Assembly (NCBI GenBank): GCA_017432075.1
Contig: JAFRJV010000033.1
Span: 20,168 to 84,167, forward strand
Origin: Mogibacterium sp.
GTDB taxonomy: Bacteria > Bacillota > Clostridia > Peptostreptococcales > Anaerovoracaceae
Direction of reading: 5' to 3'
Length of the DNA: 64,000 nt
Shown here: piece by piece, positions 41,804 through 52,420 of the stretch
How positions within the stretch are numbered: the first letter of the stretch is position 1
How the letters are laid out: every line of letters starts with the position of its first letter
The notes under the pieces: generated by a model
Database searches by the model: none
Told to the model about the DNA's origin: nothing
What the model saw: only the letters and a program-made list of their open reading frames with translations
Program-made: the position numbers and the translations under genes

Positions 41804-42283
41804 TTATCCTTCTACGCGTATGCTTTTGATCTTCTGAGGGAGAAGCGGCTTGTCTCTGAAGTCGGTTCTCGTGTTTACGATCTTGTCTGCAGTTGCCATT
41901 CCTTCAGTCACCTTGCCGAATGCCGCATACTGGCCGTCGAGATGAGGTGATGTGGTTGTCATGATGAAAAACTGTGATCCTGCGGAATCAGGGTCCATAG
42001 CTCTTGCCATCGAAAGAACTCCCCTCTCATGCTTGAGGTCGTTCCTGAATCCGTTGGCCGTAAACTCGCCCTTTATGGTATATCCCGGACCTCCCATGCC
42101 GTTTCCGTTCGGGCATCCGCCCTGGATCATGAATCCAGGAATGACTCTGTGGAAAATGAGTCCGTCATAGAATTTTTCATTTGCAAGTTTTTCGAAATTA
42201 GCAACAGTTTCCGGAGCGATGTCTTCATAAAGCTCGCCCTTCATAACGCCGCCGTCTTCCATTTCAATAACGAATGTCTTCAT
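41804..42283 (-). CDS. ppiB: Cyclophilin-type peptidyl-prolyl isomerase
   Basis: 159 residues, the compact bacterial cyclophilin. Motifs: VANFEKLANEKFYDGLIFHR, VIPGFMIQGGCPNGNGMGGP, RGVLSMARAMDPDSAGSQFF and HLDGQYAAFGKV. It has no signal peptide and acts in cytoplasmic protein folding. GGAGGA precedes the ATG. The K+ channel gene starts at the base after its stop. Confidence 0.96.
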   Translation of the reverse strand: MKTFVIEMEDGGVMKGELYEDIAPETVANFEKLANEKFYDGLIFHRVIPGFMIQGGCPNGNGMGGPGYTIKGEFTANGFRNDLKHERGVLSMARAMDPDSAGSQFFIMTTTSPHLDGQYAAFGKVTEGMATADKIVNTRTDFRDKPLLPQKIKSIRVEG

Positions 42284-42420
42284 AGTGTATTATCCTCCAT
42301 TTACTCCGGCGCAAGGTCTTTGAATCTGCCTGCATTCCTATTCGTTCTCAATTATACATTTTTCAGTCAGCTTCGTCTATTTCGATGTGCTGTCATACAC
42401 AAACTGCAGATATATATAAT

Positions 42421-42560
42421 GCCGAAGCGAGCGTTGCGAAGGAGACGCCAGGAATGCCCGAGGGAGACCGCAGATGAGCGGCCGGAACGTGTCTCGAAAG
42501 CGAAGCGTCAGAGCCGTTCCCCGCGAAGCAAGGTCGAACGAGATGGCATTCCCGGTGACG
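42421..42560. ncRNA. Structured, GC-rich intergenic element of unknown class
   Basis: A 307-base gap between ppiB and the FtsX gene holds a block unlike its surroundings, with many GCGAAGC-like words. GGAATGCC (42451) pairs with GGCATTCC (42545) in a 10-bp stem with one mismatch when flanks are included. Inside are the hairpin CCGC-AGATGA-GCGG (42468-42481) and the stem GGAACG / CGTTCC (42484, 42515). A plus-strand ORF runs through, but its Arg-rich product looks random. The strand is uncertain. It may be an RNA gene or a dispersed repeat; I recognise no family. Confidence 0.4.
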
Positions 42561-42590
42561 GAGCACAGCAAGCAGAGGTATTACATATTT

Positions 42591-45500
42591 CTATTCTACT
42601 GATTTAAGCGACTCCGTCATGGATACGTCGCGAAGCCTTTTCTGCATTGCGAGATTAACTAAGAACGCAAACACGAATGTAAGCGCTACGGCTACCGGTA
42701 TGTCGTACGGGCCGTGCCGCGGCTCGAAATAGATCATACTCAATACGATGTTGTCTATAACGAATTTGAGAAGCCAGTCCCCCATCGGAATGCCGACGAT
42801 GGCCGCAACTGCTGTGAGGAACAGGTTCTCGCGGAAAACGTACTGCGAGACCTCAAGCTGGTAGAACCCCAGCACCTTGATGGTTGCTATCTCGCGCATG
42901 CGTTCTGTGATATTTATGTTCGTAAGATTGTAGAGCACTATGAACGCGAGCAGTGCTGCCGACAGAATGACCACATAAACTATCGCGTTCAGGCTCTTCA
43001 TCATCTTGCTGACGTTCTCCCTGACGTCGATATTGGTCTGTACCGCAGCTGTGTTCTCGTAGCCTGCTGCATCTGCAGACGCGCTTCTTATGATATCTTC
43101 TTCCGTGCCGTCTTCAAAATTGATGAATGCCGCTTTTATATCCGGCTCCTTGCCGAAGCCCTCCCTGTATGTCTCAGGGGTCATATATAAACTATCATAG
43201 ACATAATTGTCAGCAACGCCGACTATCTCTACTTCCATCTCGCGGTAACCATTGCGCAGCTTTATTTTATCGCCGACTCCGACACCGTAATCGTGGTTTG
43301 TCTTTTTTACTATTACGATTTCTCCCTGTCCGGGATACTCGATATGCTGATTTCCTGTATGCAGATCTATGAAGTCATCAAATCCTTCAGCATCAGTAGC
43401 GACACAGGTGATATCGGTAGTCTTGTCACCTATTACCGCCGTCACCTCTCCGCGGTGAAGGAACCTGATGTTATTTTCTGGAATGTCGTTGTCGTCCCGG
43501 ATCTCTTCCAGGAAGTCCTTCTGCCTGTCATCTGTCATATTCTTGCTGAATATGACCGTAATGTCATACAAGGATATCTCATCGAACTGATAATCCGCTA
43601 CCTTGGAGATGGTCGCCCTGATGCCTATTCCCGCGATCAGCAGCGCCGTGCATCCGCTTACGCCGATGACCATCATAAGGAATCTCTTCTTGTCTCTGAA
43701 GATGTTGCGGATCGACACTTTGTAAAGGAAGCTTATTCGGTTCCACAACGGCTTTATCCTCTCAAGCAGGATGCGCTTGCCGGCAGGCGGTGTCTTTGGC
43801 CTTATGAGTTCTGCCGGCGGCACCTTGAAGTCCGCCGCGATAGACACCCATGTCGCTCCCATGGAGCACAGCAATGCGACCGCCAGGCATAAGAGTCCTA
43901 GCTTGTAGTTGATTATGTAATCGACGGTGTCGCTGAAATCATACATCATCGTATATGCATCCCAGATGACAGCAGGGAACACCTTGCATCCTACGAAGAA
44001 TCCAAGCAGGGTCCCGAGGAATGCTGCGCTGCCCGAATAGAACATGTACTTGCCGACTATCTGGGCGTTGCTGTAACCGAGAGCCTTAAGCACTCCGATC
44101 TGCGTGCGCTGCTCGTCTACCATTCTTGTCATGGTGGTCATGCACACCAAGGCTGCTATAAGGAAGAAGAAAAGCGGGAATATCTTTGCGATATTGCTGA
44201 CTATGCTGGAGTTGCTGTCAAATGAAGAGTAGCCCATGTTCTCCTTGCGTGAAAGCGCATAGGCGTTGCCTATCTCCATGTCATCGATCTTCTCCTGGGC
44301 TTCGTCAAGCTTGTCTTTCGCGTCATCGAGCTTTTTCTTTGCTTTTTCGAATTCGCTGTCGGCCTTCCTTTCTTCTCTCGCCAGCTTCTTTTTATTGCTT
44401 TCTAATTCCTTCTCACTCTTGCTGAGCTTTTTAAGACCGGAATCTGCCTGAGATATACCCGACTTTGCCTTCTTTATTCCGTCCTCGATCTGTTTTTTGC
44501 CTGCCTGAGCTTCCTTCAGGCTCGCATCGATAGTTGCGATACCTGCGTTGATCTGTTTTACCTGTGCGTCTATTCCTGCGATCTGCTGCTCTACACCGGC
44601 GAGCTGTGTGCTGTATTCTGCGATCTGCGCGTTATACTTATCCGCATTGTCCGGATCGCCCTGTGCGGCCTGCTGAAGATCGTTTATTGCCTTCTCCAGA
44701 TCAGCCTTTGCCTTCACGGCTTTCTCCATGCCGGCGTTTGCCTGCGCAAGCCCGGCTTCAGCCTTTTCCCTTTCACTGTTTAGTGTGGCTATGCCGCCAT
44801 TCACTTCATCGAGTTTCGCTTCGAGATCGCCAAGTGCTGATGACGCTTTCTTCTTACCTGCTTTGGCTTTTTTGCGGTTAGCGCTGATCAGCTTCTCGCC
44901 CTTTTTTATCTTGGCTTTTGCATCGGCGATCTCCTTCTCGGCATCCTTTTTCTCCTGTTCGTACTCGGCAAGGTTATCTTCATACTCCTGCTTCTTTTCG
45001 TCCAGCTCTTCCTGAGCATCTTTTCTGGCTGACTCACGGCGGCCGTCAGTCACTGCCTCAGCCAGAGCCTTCATGTTATCTTCCTGCGCCTTGATCTTAT
45101 CTTCATGCTCATCGGTCAGCGATTCTTCGTCACCGCTGAGCTTAACATAAAGGTTTGTGTAATAGTCCACATCAAAAGCATCCTTCTCAAGGAAGAAGAA
45201 GGTATCCAGACTTCCGTTGCCGATGTCCGTAGACCCTCTCTGGTAGTCAAGGTATATCGGAGTATTGACCAGACCGACTATCTCGAAGTCTTTCACCCTG
45301 AAATCCTTAAGCTTGTCCTTGTCATTTTCGTCCGTGATTTCTATATGGTCTCCTATGTGGAATCCTTCGTCAGTGATGCTGTACGCGTCCACCACGCATT
45401 CGTCCGCATTCTGCGGCAGCCTGCCTTCAGTCACATTGAGAGTGTTTAACTTTTCCGGCAGCGAGATAGCCTTAAGTGCTCTTGAATCTCCCTCTCCCGA

Positions 45501-45779
45501 GCGAGCTATCACATCGATCTGTATGGAACCCTCGGCATCACTAACACCGTCCCATGCTTTTGCCAGTTCAACGCTGTCATCATCGGCACCATAAGAAGAC
45601 AATACCTGATAGTCATAGAAGTTATTACTGTCAAGGTAACGGCGCGCAGTACTCACCATGGATTCCTTACAATCCTTCAGACCACTGAAAAACCCCACTC
45701 CAAGAGCTACGATCGCAAAGATCGCAAGATATCTTGCAAGTGAGGTCTTTATCTCTCTGAAGGTCGACTTTTTCAGCAT
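42591..45779 (-). CDS. FtsX-like ABC permease with long coiled-coil insertion
   Basis: 1062 residues. An N-terminal helix (SLARYLAIFAIVALGVGFFSG) leads into an extracytoplasmic region whose residues about 235-510 are Lys/Glu/Ala/Gln-rich heptads, a long coiled coil. Three membrane helices with the FtsX pattern follow (LVCMTTMTRMVDEQRTQIGV then LKALGYSNAQI), then a second FtsX module with four helices ending the protein (REIATIKVLGFYQLEVSQYV). It is coupled to the ATPase gene one base away. Substrate export or cell-envelope remodelling is the likely role. Confidence 0.88.
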   Translation of the reverse strand: MLKKSTFREIKTSLARYLAIFAIVALGVGFFSGLKDCKESMVSTARRYLDSNNFYDYQVLSSYGADDDSVELAKAWDGVSDAEGSIQIDVIARSGEGDSRALKAISLPEKLNTLNVTEGRLPQNADECVVDAYSITDEGFHIGDHIEITDENDKDKLKDFRVKDFEIVGLVNTPIYLDYQRGSTDIGNGSLDTFFFLEKDAFDVDYYTNLYVKLSGDEESLTDEHEDKIKAQEDNMKALAEAVTDGRRESARKDAQEELDEKKQEYEDNLAEYEQEKKDAEKEIADAKAKIKKGEKLISANRKKAKAGKKKASSALGDLEAKLDEVNGGIATLNSEREKAEAGLAQANAGMEKAVKAKADLEKAINDLQQAAQGDPDNADKYNAQIAEYSTQLAGVEQQIAGIDAQVKQINAGIATIDASLKEAQAGKKQIEDGIKKAKSGISQADSGLKKLSKSEKELESNKKKLAREERKADSEFEKAKKKLDDAKDKLDEAQEKIDDMEIGNAYALSRKENMGYSSFDSNSSIVSNIAKIFPLFFFLIAALVCMTTMTRMVDEQRTQIGVLKALGYSNAQIVGKYMFYSGSAAFLGTLLGFFVGCKVFPAVIWDAYTMMYDFSDTVDYIINYKLGLLCLAVALLCSMGATWVSIAADFKVPPAELIRPKTPPAGKRILLERIKPLWNRISFLYKVSIRNIFRDKKRFLMMVIGVSGCTALLIAGIGIRATISKVADYQFDEISLYDITVIFSKNMTDDRQKDFLEEIRDDNDIPENNIRFLHRGEVTAVIGDKTTDITCVATDAEGFDDFIDLHTGNQHIEYPGQGEIVIVKKTNHDYGVGVGDKIKLRNGYREMEVEIVGVADNYVYDSLYMTPETYREGFGKEPDIKAAFINFEDGTEEDIIRSASADAAGYENTAAVQTNIDVRENVSKMMKSLNAIVYVVILSAALLAFIVLYNLTNINITERMREIATIKVLGFYQLEVSQYVFRENLFLTAVAAIVGIPMGDWLLKFVIDNIVLSMIYFEPRHGPYDIPVAVALTFVFAFLVNLAMQKRLRDVSMTESLKSVE

Positions 45780-45780
45780 G

Positions 45781-46494
45781 CTACCACTCTATCTCGGACA
45801 CCGGTACAGGATTCTCATTGATCTTCACATCCTGCACTCTTCCGCTCCTGACGCTTATGACGCGGTCGCCCATCGGAGTGATCGCTTTGTTGTGTGTAAT
45901 GATGATTACCGTAGCGCCCGAATTGTGCGCCTGGTCCTGCAGAAGCTGCAGTATCTGCTTGCCTGTGTTGTAATCGAGAGCGCCCGTAGGCTCGTCACAT
46001 AGAAGCAGTTTAGGATTTTTGGCGAGAGCTCTTGCTATCGCTACCCTCTGCTGCTCACCTCCTGAAAGCTGTCCCGGGAAGTTATACATCCTCTCTCCCA
46101 ACCCTACCGCTTTCAGTGTCTCGGCAGGATCAAGGGGCTCCTTGCAGATCTGTGTCGCCAGCGATACGTTTTCAAGGGCAGTAAGATTCTGCACCAGATT
46201 GTAGAACTGAAACACGAAGCCGATATCGTATCTGCGGTATTTTGTAAGTTCCTTCGTGCTGAGACTGCTGATGTCTTTTCCGTCGAGCAGCACTTTTCCG
46301 CTCGTCAGGGTATCCATTCCGCCGAGTATGTTGAGAAGTGTGGTTTTACCGGCACCTGATTCACCAACTACTATGGCAAGCTCGCCTTTCGCAACACTGA
46401 AAGTAGCATCAGCCAGAGCTTCTATATCCACTTCGCCCACGTGGTAAACCTTGCGCACGTGATCGAACACTACATAATCGTTCCTGTCGTTCAT
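45781..46494 (-). CDS. ABC transporter ATPase, LolD/MacB type
   Basis: 237 residues. Walker [20 protein letters not shown]-loop [18 protein letters not shown], signature [19 protein letters not shown], Walker [19 protein letters not shown] and the H-loop IIITHN are intact. Sequence class is that of FtsX-type permease partners. It powers the permease directly downstream (one-base gap). It lies 12 bases after the DUF445 gene and belongs to the operon that starts at 50266. Confidence 0.95.
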   Translation of the reverse strand: MNDRNDYVVFDHVRKVYHVGEVDIEALADATFSVAKGELAIVVGESGAGKTTLLNILGGMDTLTSGKVLLDGKDISSLSTKELTKYRRYDIGFVFQFYNLVQNLTALENVSLATQICKEPLDPAETLKAVGLGERMYNFPGQLSGGEQQRVAIARALAKNPKLLLCDEPTGALDYNTGKQILQLLQDQAHNSGATVIIITHNKAITPMGDRVISVRSGRVQDVKINENPVPVSEIEW

Positions 46495-46506
46495 TCCAGA
46501 TCTCCG

Positions 46507-47403
46507 TTAAATGAATATATTGATGCTGCCTATCACAAGACCGATGAGAGCACCGAGGTCCACTATCAGCTTGAGCTCGGTCTTCATCACGGTCAGCACT
46601 CCCTTTTCAAGTTCTTCGACTGCCATGGAGTTGATCTTGTCCTCGACAACTATTGCGACATCTATTCTGCGCAGCGCAGAGTTGACCGCATTCACCACAG
46701 ACTCACGGTATGCTGCGGTTATTTTATTCCTTACATACTCAGGGTCATAACCCGCGAGCTCCAGCACATACAGAGGAGTCCTGTCACCAAGATCATGTAT
46801 TCTGGACGTCGTGATCCCGCTGACCATTTCCGGGCCTTTTGCATCGATGAACTCTTCCATTTTGTCGCTGACTGCCTTCATTACCCGGTCTATCATATTG
46901 TCAGTGACCACCATGGACAGAAACCTTGAGTTAAGAACATGCTCCAATAGCATCGCCTTGCCCTCTTTATGTATGGTCCCCGGGATATCCATCCTTTTGA
47001 TGGCATCGGTTATCTTGAAAGACAGGAGCTCGGAAAAATCGTTCTCCAGCTTATCATACTTTTCAGCACTGCCTGTCAGGATCGCTCCGGTCTCTCTGAT
47101 GTCGGAATCCAGAATGCTCATCACCTTATCGATGAGGGGTTTCTCCACCTCTTCCGTCAGTAAACGTCCCGATATATCCTCCCGCGTAAAGAGTTCGTCC
47201 TGCACTATCTTGCCTGCAGTTTTTGCGAGCCTCGCTTTCCCCTTCGGTATCGCCCCCGGTGTCAGCGGAAGCTGATGCCCGAAAAGGTATACCGGCTTGT
47301 GCGGATAGAACAGCATCTTCACTGCTATCAGATTCGTAAAATAGCCTATCACCGCTCCTATAACAGGCGGAAGCAGATAGGATGTGATCAGTTCCCAGTT
47401 CAT
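46507..47403 (-). CDS. DUF445 family membrane protein
   Basis: 298 residues. The N-terminal helix has the family pattern [20 protein letters not shown] followed by [15 protein letters not shown], and a second hydrophobic helix ends the protein ([17 protein letters not shown]). The amphipathic middle is helical and charged. The YheB-like group is known only as poorly characterised membrane proteins. Its first four bases overlap the antiporter stop (ATGA), so translation is coupled. Confidence 0.88.
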   Translation of the reverse strand: MNWELITSYLLPPVIGAVIGYFTNLIAVKMLFYPHKPVYLFGHQLPLTPGAIPKGKARLAKTAGKIVQDELFTREDISGRLLTEEVEKPLIDKVMSILDSDIRETGAILTGSAEKYDKLENDFSELLSFKITDAIKRMDIPGTIHKEGKAMLLEHVLNSRFLSMVVTDNMIDRVMKAVSDKMEEFIDAKGPEMVSGITTSRIHDLGDRTPLYVLELAGYDPEYVRNKITAAYRESVVNAVNSALRRIDVAIVVEDKINSMAVEELEKGVLTVMKTELKLIVDLGALIGLVIGSINIFI

Positions 47404-49700
47404 TTGATATCACCTTCTTCTGATTCTGAACCGGCCTTTCCGACCGAATGTGCAGCAATGCTGCTGAGATTCGTTCCGGTACCGATTATCCAGAGTATGT
47501 CACCTTTTTCTATGAGCATGTTCGAGTCAGGCATATGTGTCGCATATCCGTCACGTTCAAGGCCGAGGATCATGCAGTGATTGCGTGCAGTAATGCGGCT
47601 TCTTCTGATAGGTTTCCCGACATACGGCTCTGTACCCCTCACCTGTATGGCTGCGCACGAAAGCGCGTTGCCGCCGGTATAGTCCTCATCTAGGAACTCT
47701 TTGAGCGTGCGCATATGCACCTGCTGATCTATTCCCAGTGTTTTGTAGAAAGTCTCAAGAGACATTCTGTCCCCTATGACATGCACATGGTCTCCCGCAT
47801 GCAGGACCGTCTTTGCCGGCGGCATCGGCACCTTCTTATCGCCGTGCCTTACCTTGACCACGTAAACAGCATCTTTTCTGCCCCAGTCGAGTTCCTGTAT
47901 CGTTTTCCCTTCATATGCAGCACCTGCCGGAACGTCCCAGCTGAATATGCTGTAGTCCTCGTCGAGCCAGTGCTTCCTCTGCCTTGCTCCGCCGCGCTCT
48001 TCCATAGTCTTCTGGTTAAGATTCGCAAAAAACCTTGTCTCGAGCTGCAGATAGTATGTCGCAATGAATTCCGACCTCGCTATCAGGAAAACGCTCAGCG
48101 GAATGAGAAGTACTATTATCAGATTGTTTATATCGAGAAGTGTCTCCACCGGGATCAGCGCTATAAGCTCCAGTATGACTATTTTCAGAATAATCATTAC
48201 GGCGAGAGGCGGTCTGTTTGCAAGTCTGTCCATCCACAGCTGGGTAAATGCGACATTGCGGTTTCCCATGAAAGGTACAGCAAATACCGCAAGCGCCAGA
48301 TAATTCACGATCATAACTATGATCTTTGCGGCTCTGTCACCTGTAAGCGATGCAAGAGCCGGATACAGCGCCTGACAGCACACGAGAGTCAGTACAAGCA
48401 TTATGCTTCCGTAGATCGCGACCTTCAGGAAGTAGTCCTTGAGAACGGTCTTCCACTCGGATACATGCTCTTCGTCACTGCGGTTTTCAGACGTATAGTT
48501 GCGTATCATTTTTTTGAGCTTCGCCGGGATAGGTTTTGAGATCATCTTTATGATCTTATCCTGATTCCTTATGAGCACAGGCGTGATGATGATGGTCAGT
48601 ATCGATGCGGCCACTATGACCGGATACAGATAGCTGTCCATGACCCCGAGTGAGATGCCCAGGCTCGCGATGATGAACGAAAATTCACCGATAGGCGCCA
48701 GTGAGATGCCGCCCCTTAACGCAGTTTCAGGCTCCTGTCCCGAAAGTATCATTCCGATGGTAGCGAATATCAGCTTGGCGACCACAGCAAGTATCGCAAT
48801 AGGAACTATGGAAGTCCAGCGTGCTGCTATGATGCCAGGGTCTACCATCATTCCTACAGACAGGAAGAATATCGCCCCGAACATATCCTTGATGCCGGCT
48901 GTCACCCTTTCAACTTTATGAACATGGCGGGTACCGGCAAAGAGCGATCCCGCAATGAAAGCACCGAGCTCCATCGAAAAGCCCAGCCAGTGGGCGAGCA
49001 TTCCCATTAAAAAGCAGAATCCCAGGCTGAGAAGAGTGAGCGTCTCATCGCTCATCAGTCCCATCGTTCTGTCAAGAATGGTAGGCAGGAAGAAGATCCC
49101 GAGTATCAGCCAGAGCACCAGATAAGTTATCATCAGGAACATGCGCATCGCCATGCTGCTGCCGTCCGAAGTCTGACTCGCGGATATCGTGGTGAGCACC
49201 ACCATCATGAACACGGCGATGACGTCTTCCATGACAAGCGACCCCATAACAAGGCCTGTATACTTCTCGCCCTCAAGACCCATCTCGCTGAAGCATTTCT
49301 GTATTACAACTGTTGAACTGATAGAGAGCATGGCTCCGAGGAACACGGCATTCATGGTGCTCATACCTGCAAGTATTCCGAAGCCGTATCCTACCAGCAT
49401 CACGCCGCCCATCTTGACCGCGGCCGACACTATGGCCGTGCTTCCGATCTCGGACAGCTTATGAAAGTCGAACTCAAGTCCTATATGGAACAGGATGATG
49501 ACGACACCGATCTCGCTCCATGTTTCTACAGACGATGCGCTCTCTATGTTCATGAACAGCGGAAAATGCGGACCGATTATAAAACCCGCGACAATATATC
49601 CCAGAATCGTAGGGATCCTGAGCTTTTTGAATACTATCGTGACCACCGCAGCGGTAGTCAGCATTATCGCAAGGTCTATTATAAGTTGAGGTACTTCCAC
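47400..49700 (-). CDS. CPA2 cation:proton antiporter with two TrkA-C domains
   Basis: 766 residues from a GTG at 49700. AAGGAAG lies six bases upstream of that codon, while the longer frame would overlap the preceding gene. About twelve membrane helices form a Na+/H+ exchanger module ([48 protein letters not shown]). Membrane helices around 440-560 are extra. Two RCK-C/TrkA-C domains close the protein ([20 protein letters not shown] and [20 protein letters not shown]). Likely K+ or Na+ efflux; TrkA-C may bind c-di-AMP. Confidence 0.92.
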   Translation of the reverse strand: MEVPQLIIDLAIMLTTAAVVTIVFKKLRIPTILGYIVAGFIIGPHFPLFMNIESASSVETWSEIGVVIILFHIGLEFDFHKLSEIGSTAIVSAAVKMGGVMLVGYGFGILAGMSTMNAVFLGAMLSISSTVVIQKCFSEMGLEGEKYTGLVMGSLVMEDVIAVFMMVVLTTISASQTSDGSSMAMRMFLMITYLVLWLILGIFFLPTILDRTMGLMSDETLTLLSLGFCFLMGMLAHWLGFSMELGAFIAGSLFAGTRHVHKVERVTAGIKDMFGAIFFLSVGMMVDPGIIAARWTSIVPIAILAVVAKLIFATIGMILSGQEPETALRGGISLAPIGEFSFIIASLGISLGVMDSYLYPVIVAASILTIIITPVLIRNQDKIIKMISKPIPAKLKKMIRNYTSENRSDEEHVSEWKTVLKDYFLKVAIYGSIMLVLTLVCCQALYPALASLTGDRAAKIIVMIVNYLALAVFAVPFMGNRNVAFTQLWMDRLANRPPLAVMIILKIVILELIALIPVETLLDINNLIIVLLIPLSVFLIARSEFIATYYLQLETRFFANLNQKTMEERGGARQRKHWLDEDYSIFSWDVPAGAAYEGKTIQELDWGRKDAVYVVKVRHGDKKVPMPPAKTVLHAGDHVHVIGDRMSLETFYKTLGIDQQVHMRTLKEFLDEDYTGGNALSCAAIQVRGTEPYVGKPIRRSRITARNHCMILGLERDGYATHMPDSNMLIEKGDILWIIGTGTNLSSIAAHSVGKAGSESEEGDIK

Positions 49701-49714
49701 TTTTTCTTCCTTCT

Positions 49715-50266
49715 TTAACCGTAATTCAGCGCCTTGCGGATCTTTTTCCATCCGGGCATGAATCTGTCCATGAGTGCATAAAAGTCCGGGCCGTGGTCCG
49801 GTACAACTGTATGCACCAGTTCGTGCAGAATAACATAGTCGAGCTCCGCGTCGCTTCTGGTGGCTAACATAAGGCTGAGGTTGATATGATGCGTATTTGT
49901 ATTGCAGCTTCCCCAGCGTGTGTGCATGTCACGTACTGTCCATCCGTTGCAGTACAGACCGGTCACCTCTTCTATCACAGGAAGTCTGGCTTCGATGCGC
50001 CTTTTAAGATGGGCTCTCATTGCCTCCTTTTCGGCCTTATCCACAGGCTTAGGGTGGGCAAGCGATCTCGCGCGTACGCGCGCCACGTTCTTATCGATCC
50101 AGTCCCTGCGGCTCCGCACGAATCCTATCACTTCCCTGTCAGGCACCAGATAAGGAGCACTGATCACTATGCGTCCGTCAGGCTCCTTGATCCTCATATT
50201 CATCCTTTTGATACGCTTTCTGGTCAGTTCGACCTCAAGCCCGTCAATGTAAATAATTCTGGTCAT
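49715..50266 (-). CDS. YgjP-like zinc metallopeptidase
   Basis: 183 residues. The zinc site is HELVH (148-152) with a further His at 158 in VVPDHGPDF, as in the YgjP/SprT-like group. The conserved RWGSCNTN block precedes it, and the final MPGWKKIRKALN is typical. The peptide substrate is unknown. First gene of the five-gene operon with the antiporter, DUF445, ABC ATPase and FtsX permease; the antiporter start follows its stop by 14 bases. Confidence 0.9.
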   Translation of the reverse strand: MTRIIYIDGLEVELTRKRIKRMNMRIKEPDGRIVISAPYLVPDREVIGFVRSRRDWIDKNVARVRARSLAHPKPVDKAEKEAMRAHLKRRIEARLPVIEEVTGLYCNGWTVRDMHTRWGSCNTNTHHINLSLMLATRSDAELDYVILHELVHTVVPDHGPDFYALMDRFMPGWKKIRKALNYG

Positions 50267-50376
50267 ACATAGTTATTTTACCATAAATCAGACGATACTT
50301 TATGTTGCGCGTTTCAAAATGATATACTGTTTGCAAAAGATCGTGACGGCATTGCCGTAAAGCAAGGAGGTTTATG

Positions 50377-50727
50377 ATGCTGGCAGTATGTTACCCGAGG
50401 TGCAGCACCTGCAGGAAGGCCGTGAAATGGCTGGAAGACAACAATATTGAATATACATACAGGGATATAAAGACAGATAATCCGACAGAAGAGGAACTCA
50501 GGGAGTGGCATGCTATCAGCGGACTTCCTCTGAAGAGGTTCTTCAACACAAGCGGGATGCTGTATAAGGATATGCATCTTAAGGACAGGCTGCCGGATAT
50601 GAGCGAGGATGAGCAGTTCAGACTGCTTGCAAGCGACGGGCTGCTCGTAAAAAGACCTATCGCAGTTTCAGACAGCAAGGTTCTCGTCGGGTTCAGAGAG
50701 GCTGAATGGGAGGCTGCATTCAAGTAG
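50377..50727 (+). CDS. ArsC/Spx-like thioredoxin-fold protein
   Basis: 116 residues. The N-terminal CxxC lies in YPRCSTCRKAVKWLEDNNI, and RLPDMSEDEQFRLLASDG and VKRPIAVSDSKVLVGFRE are ArsC-family blocks. The length is that of Spx and YffB-type proteins. It could be a glutathione-independent arsenate reductase-like enzyme or a stress regulator; the Arg-Pro-Ile of the ArsC C-terminal loop is present (KRPIAV). AGGAGG stands six bases before the ATG at 50377, with another ATG three bases earlier. Confidence 0.88.
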   Translation: MLAVCYPRCSTCRKAVKWLEDNNIEYTYRDIKTDNPTEEELREWHAISGLPLKRFFNTSGMLYKDMHLKDRLPDMSEDEQFRLLASDGLLVKRPIAVSDSKVLVGFREAEWEAAFK

Positions 50728-50780
50728 TTTTTAAGCATACTGAAAGACCGGACATAATGATGGGATATCAAGGCAATAAA

Positions 50781-50810
50781 AGAGACTCGCTTATAGGCGA
50801 GCCTCTTTTT
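50781..50810 (+). terminator. Terminator between ArsC-like gene and agcS
   Basis: Stem AGAG-A-CTCGC / GCGAG-C-CTCT with a six-base loop and a T-run on the plus strand. It serves both convergent genes. Confidence 0.88.
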
Positions 50811-50828
50811 GTCGTTTTTATTTGAGGA

Positions 50829-52256
50829 TTACTTCCAGCAGTCTACCTTGTCATCAGACAGTCCGATGTTGGCAGCCTTGAAGTGAGGAGCCTTGCCCTC
50901 TTTCTTCTGCTTTGTGTAATCATCGAGAGCCTTGACAGCAACTCCGCCGAGGATAGCGATAGTAGGAATGTTGCATACTACCATGAGTCCCTGGAACATA
51001 TCAGCTGTATCCCATACGAGACCTGCGCTTGAGATTGCACCGAGGAATACGAGGATGATAGCGATAACTCTGAAGATCATAACCTCTGTCTTTGTCATGT
51101 CTCTCTTGAGAATGAATGCGAAGCATCCTTCGCAGTATGAGTAGTTACCGATCAGAGTAGTGAACGCGAACAGTGTCATCGATATAGCGATGAATACAGG
51201 TCCGAAGCCGCCGAGTGATGTGTGGAGGCATGTCTGTACATAACCTGCCGCATTGGCTCCGCCGTCCTCAAGCACGTAGTCAGCAGGATTTACTGACATT
51301 GTGGACAGGCACATGAATGCTGTTGCAGAGCAGATCAGCAGTGTGTCGATGAATACGGACAGTGTCTGAACGAGACCCTGCTTTACCGGGTGAACTACGT
51401 CAGCCTTGGCAGCAGCGTTCGGAGCGGAACCCATACCAGCCTCATTGGAGTAGAGACCTCTCTTGAGTCCCCACATGATAACGGATCCTGTGAAACCTCC
51501 GAAGATTGCCTGGAAGTCAAATGCTGTGCTGAAGATCAGTCCGAACATTGCTCCGAAGTTCTTTGCGTTGAGAACGAGAACTACGAGAGAAATAGCAACG
51601 TAGAGAACTCCCATTACAGGTACGAGGAATCCTGTTACGTCTGTCAGTTTCTTTGCTCCTCCGAGGATAGTAGCGGCAAAGAATACAGCCAGAATAACTC
51701 CGATTACCATAGGAGTCGACTTCTCATTGTAGAAGCTGAAAGTTGCAAATGTCGACTGGAGGTTGAATGCAGCGAGCATGTTGTAACCTACGGCATATGT
51801 GAAGATGATCAGTATCGAGAAAATGACACCGAGCCATCTCTGGCCGAGGGCGTTCTGCATGTAGTACGAAGGTCCTCCATAATATGTGCCGTCATCAGCT
51901 TTCTTCTTATAGATCTGTGCAAGTGTGGACTCGATGAATGCGTTTGCGCCGCCGAATATAGCGGTGATCCACATCCAGAAGATGGCTCCAGGTCCACCAA
52001 GAATGATAGCGGTACATACACCGATGATGTTTCCTGTACCTACACGGGAAGCTGTCGAAACCATCAGGGCTCCGAATGACGAAATGCCCTTTTCATCAGC
52101 CGGTTTCTCGCTGACAACTTTGAACATCTCTTTGAACATGCGGATCTGTACACCCTTTGTTCTGATCGTGAAATAGATACCTACAGCGATCAGGAACAGA
52201 GGCACGATGTATGGCTTGTACAGAATGTTGTTCATGAAACCTACAAAAGCACTCAT
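50829..52256 (-). CDS. Sodium:alanine/glycine symporter (AgcS family)
   Basis: 475 residues with ten or more membrane helices. Family blocks: GALMVSTASRVGTGNIIGVC, GGPGAIFWMWITAIFGGANA, GTYYGGPSYYMQNALG, RGLYSNEAGMGSAPNAAA. Imports alanine or glycine with Na+. AGGAG lies before the start. It is probably monocistronic, ending at the terminator shared with the ArsC-like gene. Confidence 0.95.
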   Translation of the reverse strand: MSAFVGFMNNILYKPYIVPLFLIAVGIYFTIRTKGVQIRMFKEMFKVVSEKPADEKGISSFGALMVSTASRVGTGNIIGVCTAIILGGPGAIFWMWITAIFGGANAFIESTLAQIYKKKADDGTYYGGPSYYMQNALGQRWLGVIFSILIIFTYAVGYNMLAAFNLQSTFATFSFYNEKSTPMVIGVILAVFFAATILGGAKKLTDVTGFLVPVMGVLYVAISLVVLVLNAKNFGAMFGLIFSTAFDFQAIFGGFTGSVIMWGLKRGLYSNEAGMGSAPNAAAKADVVHPVKQGLVQTLSVFIDTLLICSATAFMCLSTMSVNPADYVLEDGGANAAGYVQTCLHTSLGGFGPVFIAISMTLFAFTTLIGNYSYCEGCFAFILKRDMTKTEVMIFRVIAIILVFLGAISSAGLVWDTADMFQGLMVVCNIPTIAILGGVAVKALDDYTKQKKEGKAPHFKAANIGLSDDKVDCWK

Positions 52257-52420
52257 ATAATTCTCCTTTTTGATTTACCCTTTAACTTTTAAAATTAGGT
52301 TTATAACAGATAGCCGGCAGCATATGATACCGGCTTTCATTTGGCTTATTTTATCAAAACAGGCTGAGCCTTGTCTATAATGTGAACAAATTGTGATGAA
52401 AAATGTATAATTGTATACAA
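52257..52420. other. Intergenic region agcS / selenoprotein gene
   Basis: AT-rich. It holds the agcS promoter region and, at 52312-52335, the hairpin AGCCGG / CCGGCT with a 12-base loop. On the minus strand the hairpin follows the selenoprotein stop by about 85 bases and could end that transcript, though its T-tract is poor. Confidence 0.45.

Noticed and set aside
42377-42571. Small ORFs across the structured block
   Set aside because: Products are Arg/Ser-rich with no ribosome site, so coding is unlikely.
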